Shown: one piece after another, positions 57,516-64,000 of the stretch
Numbering within the stretch: the stretch's first letter is position 1
How the letters are laid out: each line of letters starts with the position of its first letter
Origin: Marinobacter litoralis
GTDB taxonomy: Bacteria; Pseudomonadota; Gammaproteobacteria; Pseudomonadales; Oleiphilaceae
Assembly (NCBI RefSeq): GCF_003336705.1
Contig: NZ_QMDL01000002.1
Coordinates: forward strand, 171,262 to 235,261
Reading direction: 5' to 3'
Length of the DNA: 64,000 bases
Notes under the pieces: generated by a model
The model's database searches: none
Told to the model about the DNA's origin: nothing
What the model saw: the letters and a program-made list of their open reading frames with translations, nothing else
Program-made: the position numbers and the translations under genes

Positions 57516-57965
57516 TCAGCGGCCAGAGGCAAAATTGCTGATCAATCGTTCCAGATTCATCGCAGACTGGGTGGAATAAAACGTGTCACCCTCGTTCAAA
57601 GATTCCATGTCCCCACCAATTGAAATATCGATGTACTGCTCACCCAAGAGGCCGGACGTGCGAATAACCGCTGCACTGTCTGCCGGAATGGTATCCACAT
57701 CCGAGCGAATAGCCATGGTTACTTTGGCCTGAAACGTGTTTTTATCCAGATTGATGGATTCAATAGAACCCACCGTCACACCCGCCATCGAAACTTTACC
57801 GCGCGGAGTCAGCCCACCCACATCGTTAAAGTTAGCGTAGAGAGTGTAAGTCGACGAGGCCGACTTAGGTGACAGACCGCTCACCTGCAGCGCCAAAAAC
57901 AGCAGCGCTGCCAATCCGGCGATCATGAAAAAACCTACCACTATTTCCGTTGTTCTTTGCACCAT
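57516..57965 (-). CDS. mlaD: MCE-domain protein MlaD
   Basis: The 149-residue protein has an N-terminal membrane helix (about 8-27) and one MCE domain: YANFNDVGGLTPRGKVSMAGV and SGLLGEQYIDIS. It forms the hexameric ring on MlaFE. Confidence 0.95.
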   Translation of the reverse strand: MVQRTTEIVVGFFMIAGLAALLFLALQVSGLSPKSASSTYTLYANFNDVGGLTPRGKVSMAGVTVGSIESINLDKNTFQAKVTMAIRSDVDTIPADSAAVIRTSGLLGEQYIDISIGGDMESLNEGDTFYSTQSAMNLERLISNFASGR

Positions 57966-57986
57966 AACAGGGCCCTGAAATCCTTA

Positions 57987-58769
57987 TTAGAAATCGCCAA
58001 ACATAACAGCGGTCAGCACGAAATCGAGGCCGAGCACCGCCAGTGATGAATACACAACTGTTTTGGTCGTCGCAGAACTGATACCTGCTGACGTAGGCAC
58101 ACAGTCGTACCCTTGATAAACGGCAATCCAGGCGCAGACAAACCCGAACACCACACTCTTAATGACACCGTTGAGCACGTCGTCCAGAAAATCGACCGAT
58201 GACTGCATGTTGCCCCAGAAAGAACCCTCGAACACACCCAGCCAGTCAACACCCACCAGCATGCCACCCCAGATGCCGACTACCGAGAAGATCATCGCCA
58301 ATATCGGCATCGCAATAAACCCGGCCCACAGGCGGGGCGCTACCACGCGCCGCAGGGGATCAACGCCCATCATTTCCATACTGGAAAGTTGCTCGGTCGC
58401 CTTCATCAAACCGATTTCTGCGGTCAGTGCAGAGCCTGCCCGACCGGCGAACAACAGCGCGGTGACCACGGGGCCTAACTCTCGCACCAAGGTTAGCGCA
58501 ATCATCTGACCGATTGCGGCCTCTGAGCCATAATCACTGAGGATAGTGTAGCCCTGAAGCGCCAACACCATGCCAATAAACAGGCCCGACACCACAACAA
58601 TCGCCAGCGACAAAACACCCACTGAGTAAAGCTGTTTAATGAGAAGCGGAAAGCCCGTCGCCGGCTTTGGCACACCAACGAGAACACCCACCAAAAACTG
58701 GGTGGCGCGCCCCAACGAGCCCACGACTTCCATGCTTCTTCGACCGAAGCCCGCTACATAATCCATCAT
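57987..58769 (-). CDS. mlaE: ABC transporter permease MlaE
   Basis: The 260-residue protein has five to six membrane helices and the MlaE signature [21 protein letters not shown], with [21 protein letters not shown]. It overlaps mlaF by four bases. Confidence 0.95.
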   Translation of the reverse strand: MMDYVAGFGRRSMEVVGSLGRATQFLVGVLVGVPKPATGFPLLIKQLYSVGVLSLAIVVVSGLFIGMVLALQGYTILSDYGSEAAIGQMIALTLVRELGPVVTALLFAGRAGSALTAEIGLMKATEQLSSMEMMGVDPLRRVVAPRLWAGFIAMPILAMIFSVVGIWGGMLVGVDWLGVFEGSFWGNMQSSVDFLDDVLNGVIKSVVFGFVCAWIAVYQGYDCVPTSAGISSATTKTVVYSSLAVLGLDFVLTAVMFGDF

Positions 58770-59578
58770 AGCGATACTCCTTTAATGCCAAAGTCATCAA
58801 CAGGTTTGCTAGCCGGGTAATGAAAAGGCACCGGGCCGTCTGGCTTGCCGCTTAGAAACTGCTGGACAAGCTCCGAGGGATGGTTACGCAATTCTTCCGG
58901 TGTACCCGTGCCAATCACCTTGCCATCGGCAATGATGCAAGCGTAATGGCAGATGCTTAGGGATTCCGGCACATCATGAGACACCAGCACGCTGGTTAAC
59001 CCCATCGAACTGTTGAGATCTCTGATCAACTTAACCAGTACACCCATCGCGATAGGGTCTTGTCCGGCAAAGGGTTCGTCGTACATGATCAGCTCAGGGT
59101 CCAGCGCGATGCTTCGGGCCAGTGCAACTCGGCGAGTCATACCGCCAGAGAGTTCGGAGGGCATCAGATCCCGGGCGCCGCGCAGCCCCACCGCTTCCAG
59201 CTTCATCAACACGATGTCGCGGATCATGTCTTCCGGCAGGGAGGTGTGGACGCGCAGCGGGAACGCCACGTTCTCGAACACGCTGATGTCCGTGAACAGT
59301 GCGCCACTCTGGAACAGCATGCCCATCTTTTCCCGCAGACGATAAAGCGCCTTCCGTTTAAGCTTCGGAACGTCATGGCCTGCCATGATGACCTGACCGG
59401 AATCCGGCTTCAGCTGTCCGCCGATCACCCGCAGCAGCGTCGTCTTGCCGGTGCCACTTGGCCCCATAATAGCGGTGATCTTACCCACTGGAATGTCCAG
59501 GGTAATGCCGTCAAAAATGCGCCGACCGGAGCGGGAAAACACCACATCCTTTAGCGTTATGTATGCAGATGACTCCAT
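58766..59578 (-). CDS. mlaF: ABC transporter ATPase MlaF
   Basis: The 270-residue ATPase has Walker [10 protein letters not shown] (residues 39-47), signature [16 protein letters not shown], and Walker [15 protein letters not shown]. It powers the phospholipid transport complex that keeps outer-membrane lipid asymmetry. It heads the mla operon, divergent from kdsD. Confidence 0.95.
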   Translation of the reverse strand: MESSAYITLKDVVFSRSGRRIFDGITLDIPVGKITAIMGPSGTGKTTLLRVIGGQLKPDSGQVIMAGHDVPKLKRKALYRLREKMGMLFQSGALFTDISVFENVAFPLRVHTSLPEDMIRDIVLMKLEAVGLRGARDLMPSELSGGMTRRVALARSIALDPELIMYDEPFAGQDPIAMGVLVKLIRDLNSSMGLTSVLVSHDVPESLSICHYACIIADGKVIGTGTPEELRNHPSELVQQFLSGKPDGPVPFHYPASKPVDDFGIKGVSL

Positions 59579-59704
59579 AATTCATCCTTTTCGAGGAGCG
59601 CCTACATTAAGATAAGCGTCGCCGGACCTCAATCTCAGGTTATTAAAATGTACTGATGGCAACGTTCAGATCCCCTGAACATTGGCAGCCCTACCGGGTA
59701 TCAG

Positions 59705-59713
59705 TGATATACT
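59705..59713 (+). promoter_or_regulatory. Possible extended -10 promoter for kdsD
   Basis: TGATATACT fits TG-n-TATAAT-like with one mismatch, about 70 bases upstream of kdsD. No good -35 box is at standard spacing. Confidence 0.35.
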
Positions 59714-59781
59714 TTCCGCCATAGTCGTCCGTCCCGATAACCGGGCCGGGTTCACAGACCGACCGAGTAAAGCCAGCCGAG

Positions 59782-60771
59782 ATGACAGATTCAAACACTT
59801 CAAGTTCCCGGGATTACCGCAGCTCCGCCGTTCGGGCCATCCAGATTGAACGGGATGCAATCGAAGCACTTGAACACCGTATCAACGGCGACTTCACACG
59901 TGCCTGTGACATCATCATGGCGTGCAAAGGCCGTGTCGTGGTGACCGGGATGGGTAAATCCGGCCACATCGGAAACAAGATTGCCGCCACTCTGGCCAGC
60001 ACCGGGACACCCTCTTTTTTCGTGCATCCGGGGGAAGCCAGTCACGGTGATCTCGGCATGATCACCCCGCAAGACGTGGTTATCGCCATCTCTAACAGCG
60101 GCAGTACCAGCGAAGTTGTCACCATTCTACCTTTAATTCGAAGAATGGGCGCGCCCCTGATCAGCATGACGGGCAATCCGGAATCGTTACTGGCGAAAGA
60201 AGCGGCAGCCAATCTGGATGTGAGCGTTGCCAGTGAAGCCTGCCCGCTCGGGCTTGCCCCCACATCCAGCACAACCGCCACCTTGGTTATGGGCGACGCC
60301 TTAGCCGTTGCGTTACTGGAAGCTCGCGGGTTCAGCGCGGAAGATTTCGCCTTTTCCCATCCCGGCGGTCGCCTTGGCCGACGCCTTTTGCTGCGCGTTT
60401 CCGACATCATGCACTCGGGCGATAAGGTGCCCAAGGTACTTGAAACCACCACCCTCAGCGGCGCACTGCTCGAAATAACCCGCAAAGGTCTGGGCATGAC
60501 CACCGTAGTAAACGACTCTGGCGAATTAACCGGCATCTTTACCGACGGCGACCTGCGCCGAACGCTGGACAAGTCCGTGGACGTACACACGACCAATATC
60601 GATCAGGTGATGACACGCAACGGCAAAACCATTCAGGCTGACCAACTGGCGGCCGATGCGCTCAACATTATGGAAGAGCTGAAAATCAACGCCCTGCCGG
60701 TGACGGATAGCGAAGGCAACCTGGTGGGAGCCATCAACATGCACGACTTGTTGCGGGCGGGGGTGATCTGA
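59782..60771 (+). CDS. kdsD: Arabinose-5-phosphate isomerase KdsD
   Basis: The 329-residue protein has an SIS domain (VVTGMGKSGHIGNKIAATLAS; AISNSGSTSEV; SSTTATLVMGDALA) and two CBS repeats from about residue 205. It converts ribulose-5-phosphate to arabinose-5-phosphate for KDO synthesis. Its stop overlaps the kdsC start (TGATG). Confidence 0.95.
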   Translation: MTDSNTSSSRDYRSSAVRAIQIERDAIEALEHRINGDFTRACDIIMACKGRVVVTGMGKSGHIGNKIAATLASTGTPSFFVHPGEASHGDLGMITPQDVVIAISNSGSTSEVVTILPLIRRMGAPLISMTGNPESLLAKEAAANLDVSVASEACPLGLAPTSSTTATLVMGDALAVALLEARGFSAEDFAFSHPGGRLGRRLLLRVSDIMHSGDKVPKVLETTTLSGALLEITRKGLGMTTVVNDSGELTGIFTDGDLRRTLDKSVDVHTTNIDQVMTRNGKTIQADQLAADALNIMEELKINALPVTDSEGNLVGAINMHDLLRAGVI

Positions 60772-61340
60772 TGCCAGATTTCACTCCACCCCTCAGCCAA
60801 CACTGGAACGACGAACTCCTGACCAAAGCCTCTGCCATCAAGCTTGTTGCTTTTGATGTGGACGGCATTATGAGCGATGGAAAACTTTACTTCAGCGCCA
60901 GTGGCGATGAACTGAAAACTTTCAACATCCTCGATGGCCTGGGGCTGAAGCAACTGATGAACGCCGGTATCACTGTGGCCGTGATCACCGGTAGGCGCTC
61001 TCCCCTAACCGAAAAGCGCATGAACGATTTGGGCATCACTCACCTCATGCAAGGACGGGAAGATAAAAAAGTCGCCCTGCAAGAGCTGGTAGCCAACATG
61101 GATATCACGCCTGAGCAAATCGCTTACATGGGTGATGATCTGCCCGACCTTCCTGCACTACAATTTGCCGGCCTTGGCATCACCGTGCCGAACGGATACT
61201 GGCTGGTCAGACACCATGCCGATTACTGCACCACAGTAGCCGGTGGCTGCGGCGCGGTGAGAGAAGCCTGCGACCTGATTCTCTGGTCACAAGACCGGCT
61301 TACGACAATTCTCGAGCCTTATGTGAGCACCGAATCGTGA
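60771..61340 (+). CDS. kdsC: KDO-8-phosphate phosphatase KdsC
   Basis: The 189-residue HAD-family protein has VAFDVDGIMSDGKLYFS (nucleophile Asp), AVITGRRSP and YMGDDLPDLPAL. It removes phosphate from KDO-8-P. It overlaps lptC by four bases. Confidence 0.95.
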   Translation: MPDFTPPLSQHWNDELLTKASAIKLVAFDVDGIMSDGKLYFSASGDELKTFNILDGLGLKQLMNAGITVAVITGRRSPLTEKRMNDLGITHLMQGREDKKVALQELVANMDITPEQIAYMGDDLPDLPALQFAGLGITVPNGYWLVRHHADYCTTVAGGCGAVREACDLILWSQDRLTTILEPYVSTES

Positions 61341-61936
61341 TCGCGAGACTGTTCAGCCCCGGAAAAGGCAAAGCTTGGGCCCGGACACTGGCTCTGGGCG
61401 GCACAATTGCGGCCACCTTATTTCTCATGTGGCAAAGCGACGAACCGCCGGGCAGTCAAGAGAAAGCCAAGGAACTGCGCGGCCCGGCCGAACCGGACGG
61501 GTTTATCATTCAAGCGGATTACCGAACCTGGGACGCTCAGGGCAACCCGAAAATCCGCATGACCAGCCCGCGCATCGAACAGTTCGAAAGCAACAACCTC
61601 GCTGCCATGGAGCAGCCCCGCGCCACCCTGCACGGAGAAGGCGATCCGGTACCGTGGAATATCGAAGCGGATCAAGGTAGCCTTTTGCAAAATGACGGCT
61701 TGGTGAATCTGAACGGCAACGTGGTGATCCAACGCCAGTTTCAAGGCTCTGACACCACCTTCAAAACCGACGAGCTAACCCTGAATAATACCGAGGGTAC
61801 CGTGTACACCGACCAACCGGTGACCATCACCGAACCACACGGCACCACCAAAGCGACAGGCATGAAAGCCTGGCTGGACGACCGAATTCTGGAACTCAAT
61901 TCCCAAGTGGAAGGGCATTATGATCCCATCAGGTAA
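61337..61936 (+). CDS. lptC: LPS export protein LptC
   Basis: The 199-residue protein has an N-terminal membrane helix and an OstA-like/LptC domain with YRTWDAQGNPKIRMTSPRIEQF. It starts at GTG overlapping kdsC (GTGA) and overlaps lptA by 17 bases. It links LptFG to the LptA bridge. Confidence 0.93.
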   Translation: MIARLFSPGKGKAWARTLALGGTIAATLFLMWQSDEPPGSQEKAKELRGPAEPDGFIIQADYRTWDAQGNPKIRMTSPRIEQFESNNLAAMEQPRATLHGEGDPVPWNIEADQGSLLQNDGLVNLNGNVVIQRQFQGSDTTFKTDELTLNNTEGTVYTDQPVTITEPHGTTKATGMKAWLDDRILELNSQVEGHYDPIR

Positions 61937-62441
61937 CCGACTTCTTTTTCCGCTGATCATGGCAGCCACCTTTTTGGCCGCCCCGGCAGCCGCCTTCACG
62001 CTGGACTCCGACGAGCCCATCAAAGTCAGCGCCAACTCAGCGCGACTGGATGACAGCGCTGGCACAGCCATCTACACCGGTGCCGTAGAACTGGTGCAAG
62101 GCAACGTAAAGCTAGACGCGGAACGGGTTGTCCTGTATCGCAGCCCACAAGGCCTGAGCCGGATTGAAGCGAGCGGCTCCCCCGCCGTATACAGCCAGCC
62201 TTCCCAAGACCAAACGGCGGTCATTAATGCCGAAGCACTGAATATCACCTGGTCTGCCAAAGACAGCCAACTGACCTTTGAACGTGAAGCCTTAATCGAA
62301 CAAGGTGGCAGCACGTTCCGCGGTGACATCATTCACTACGACACCGTGAATCGAGTGGTTACGGCAGAAGGCGGCAGCTCTGAGGGCACAAACTCTGGCC
62401 GCGTAGAAATGGTGATTCAGCCCCGCAGCTCAGGTCAATAA
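61920..62441 (+). CDS. lptA: LPS transport periplasmic protein LptA
   Basis: The 173-residue protein has a signal peptide ending near PAAAF and the OstA domain: [20 protein letters not shown] and [13 protein letters not shown]. It forms the periplasmic LPS bridge. lptB follows after 13 bases. Confidence 0.94.
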   Translation: MIPSGNRLLFPLIMAATFLAAPAAAFTLDSDEPIKVSANSARLDDSAGTAIYTGAVELVQGNVKLDAERVVLYRSPQGLSRIEASGSPAVYSQPSQDQTAVINAEALNITWSAKDSQLTFEREALIEQGGSTFRGDIIHYDTVNRVVTAEGGSSEGTNSGRVEMVIQPRSSGQ

Positions 62442-62454
62442 CAGGAAGGTTCTG

Positions 62455-63180
62455 ATGGCAGTTCTCAGGGCCAGCAATCTGGCCAAAAGCTACAAGCAGA
62501 AAAAAGTGGTTCTGGACGTGTCTCTGGAGATTCGTTCAGGCGAAATCGTTGGTTTGCTGGGCCCCAACGGAGCCGGTAAAACCACCTGTTTTTACATGAT
62601 TGTCGGGCTGGTTCCGGCTGACCACGGCCGCATCACCATCGACAACAATGATATTACTCCCCTGCCCATGCACGGACGGGCCAGAAAAGGCATCGGCTAC
62701 TTGCCACAAGAGGCGTCTGTTTTTCGCAAGCTGACCGTGCGCGACAACATCATGGCCATCCTGGAAACCCGCAAATCGCTTTCTAAAGCAGATCGCGAAG
62801 CCAAACTGGAAGAACTCCTCGAAGAGTTTCACATCACCCACATTCGCGACAGCGTGGGCATGGCACTTTCGGGCGGTGAGCGCCGTCGGGTAGAGATTGC
62901 CCGCGCTTTGGCGATGGAACCTGCGTTCATCCTTCTGGACGAACCCTTTGCGGGTGTAGACCCCATTTCGGTCAGCGACATTAAACACATCATCCGGCAC
63001 CTGCGCGACAAAGGCATCGGGGTTCTCATCACCGACCACAACGTTCGCGAAACCCTGGATATTTGCGAAAACGCCTACATTGTCTCGGGTGGCCACATCA
63101 TTGCATCGGGCAATGCAGATGCCATTCTTGCCAACCAGCAAGTGAAAGAAGTTTATCTGGGAGACGAGTTCCGACTATAG
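62455..63180 (+). CDS. lptB: LPS export ABC ATPase LptB
   Basis: The 241-residue ATPase has Walker [10 protein letters not shown] (residues 36-44), signature [15 protein letters not shown] and [27 protein letters not shown] is typical of LptB. It powers LPS extraction with LptFG. It sits directly before rpoN, as in E. coli. Confidence 0.96.
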   Translation: MAVLRASNLAKSYKQKKVVLDVSLEIRSGEIVGLLGPNGAGKTTCFYMIVGLVPADHGRITIDNNDITPLPMHGRARKGIGYLPQEASVFRKLTVRDNIMAILETRKSLSKADREAKLEELLEEFHITHIRDSVGMALSGGERRRVEIARALAMEPAFILLDEPFAGVDPISVSDIKHIIRHLRDKGIGVLITDHNVRETLDICENAYIVSGGHIIASGNADAILANQQVKEVYLGDEFRL

Positions 63181-63362
63181 ACAATCGTAGACCTGAGAAC
63201 CGGGCTGATTGTTTTGCTGAACGCGAGCAAGTAAACTCGGCAGGGTACTTGCTTATATTGTTGACCACGCACTGTAAGTCACCAGCGCACAACAATTTTT
63301 TATATTTGCAAGCAATGCTTTTGATCAGGATACAAGCACGTTATGGATATTGAGCCATGGTT

Positions 63363-64000
63363 ATGAAAGCTTCATTACAGCTTAAAATGGGCCAAAGCCT
63401 AACCATGACACCCCAGCTGCAACAAGCCATTCGGCTGCTGCAGCTCTCCACGTTGGACCTGCAGCAGGAAATCCAGCAAGCACTCGATTCCAACCCGATG
63501 CTGGAAACCTCCGAGGACGACGATCAGGCGGACTCAAACGACCAGCAAGAGAACAGCCACGACCAGCACGAGACAGCTTCGGCTCAGGAAGAGCAAAACA
63601 CCGACTCGCAAAGTTCGGATTGGGACGAATCGGAAGCCGCCCCCGACTGGTCGGCGGAAGACCAAACGCCGGATACCATTCCTGACGATCTGCCTGTCGA
63701 TACCGCCTGGGATGACATCTACCAATCGGCCCCGGCCCCGGCCAGCCGGGGTGAAGACGAACACGACTCCGATTTCGAAACCCGAAATTCCCCGAGTGAA
63801 ACGCTACACGACCATCTTGAGTGGCAGCTGAACCTGACACCGCTCAGCGAACGGGATCAGGCGATTGCACACGCCCTGCTCGATGCCGTCGATGACCGAG
63901 GGTACTTAACGTCTTCCATCGAAGAGATTCACTCCGGTTTATTCGAAGGTTCGGAAGACGATCCGCTGGAACTCGACGAAGTTCAGGCGGTTCTGCGCAG
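63363..64000 (+). CDS. rpoN: RNA polymerase sigma-54 factor RpoN, C-terminus cut by window edge
   Basis: About 212 residues are visible. Region I reads MKASLQLKMGQSLTMTPQLQ, then AIRLLQLSTLDLQQEIQQAL, the activator-responding part. A long acidic and Gln/Asp/Ser-rich region II follows (about residues 50-145), then the start of the core-binding region. ATG at 63363 is chosen by alignment; an ATG two codons upstream is possible. It probably drives the two pilin promoters found here. Confidence 0.96.
   Translation, partial: MKASLQLKMGQSLTMTPQLQQAIRLLQLSTLDLQQEIQQALDSNPMLETSEDDDQADSNDQQENSHDQHETASAQEEQNTDSQSSDWDESEAAPDWSAEDQTPDTIPDDLPVDTAWDDIYQSAPAPASRGEDEHDSDFETRNSPSETLHDHLEWQLNLTPLSERDQAIAHALLDAVDDRGYLTSSIEEIHSGLFEGSEDDPLELDEVQAVLR

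Overview
The window looks like chromosome from a marine gammaproteobacterium, most likely Marinobacter or a close relative. This is inferred from the gene content, the mla/murA/his and kds/lpt/rpoN synteny, the DUF1302/DUF1329 pair and the moderately high GC content. No database search was possible. No rRNA, tRNA, CRISPR array, insertion sequence or prophage was recognised.

Region 1 (1-14.6 kb, minus strand) is a surface-polysaccharide operon. It starts with an initiating sugar-phosphate transferase, followed by a Wzi-type protein, a large SLBB export protein, a Wzz-type protein and a Wzx-type flippase. A full pseudaminic acid pathway follows (pseB, pseC, pseF, pseG, pseH, pseI), with a formyltransferase-like gene and a PIG-L deacetylase that runs off the window. 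A perfect 12-base ops element sits directly before the first gene. An rfaH gene, the factor that reads ops, lies just upstream (14.9-15.4 kb), next to cysQ.

Region 2 (16.4-21.2 kb) holds a large unknown membrane protein, a divergent MscS-type channel and a glutaredoxin-like protein.

Region 3 (21.3-30.5 kb) is a type IV pilus locus. It has a second pilin, a pilin-glycan (Wzy_C/PglL-type) ligase, a five-TM sulfatase-fold transferase with Thr at the nucleophile position, then pilA, pilB, pilC and pilD. Both pilin genes have sigma-54-like -24/-12 promoters, and rpoN itself starts at the right edge of the window.

Region 4 (30.5-40.5 kb) contains coaE, an exported unknown protein, trmO, a hybrid sensor kinase, yacG, a YfaZ-like protein, a large lipoprotein, a Bax-like glucosaminidase and an acyltransferase. 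Region 5 (40.5-50.1 kb) contains a MalT-like LuxR regulator, the DUF1329/DUF1302 pair, a thiolase, zapE and a YhcB/ZapG protein.

Region 6 (50.1-64 kb) is conserved core. mlaFEDCB, ibaG, murA, hisG, hisD, hisC and a NIF3-family gene run on the minus strand; kdsD, kdsC, lptC, lptA, lptB and rpoN run divergently on the plus strand.

The most unusual structure is a family of five large intergenic palindromes (46962-47067, 50148-50340, 51203-51391, 52566-52670, 54123-54232). Each has a conserved multi-hairpin core, but the outer stem is different in every copy and still self-complementary. Three of them occupy the gaps hisG-hisD, hisD-hisC and hisC-nif3. The other two lie beside other gene ends. 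A second interesting unit is the pilin/ligase/sulfatase-fold cassette, and a third is the deacetylase plus formyltransferase pair in the pseudaminic acid operon.
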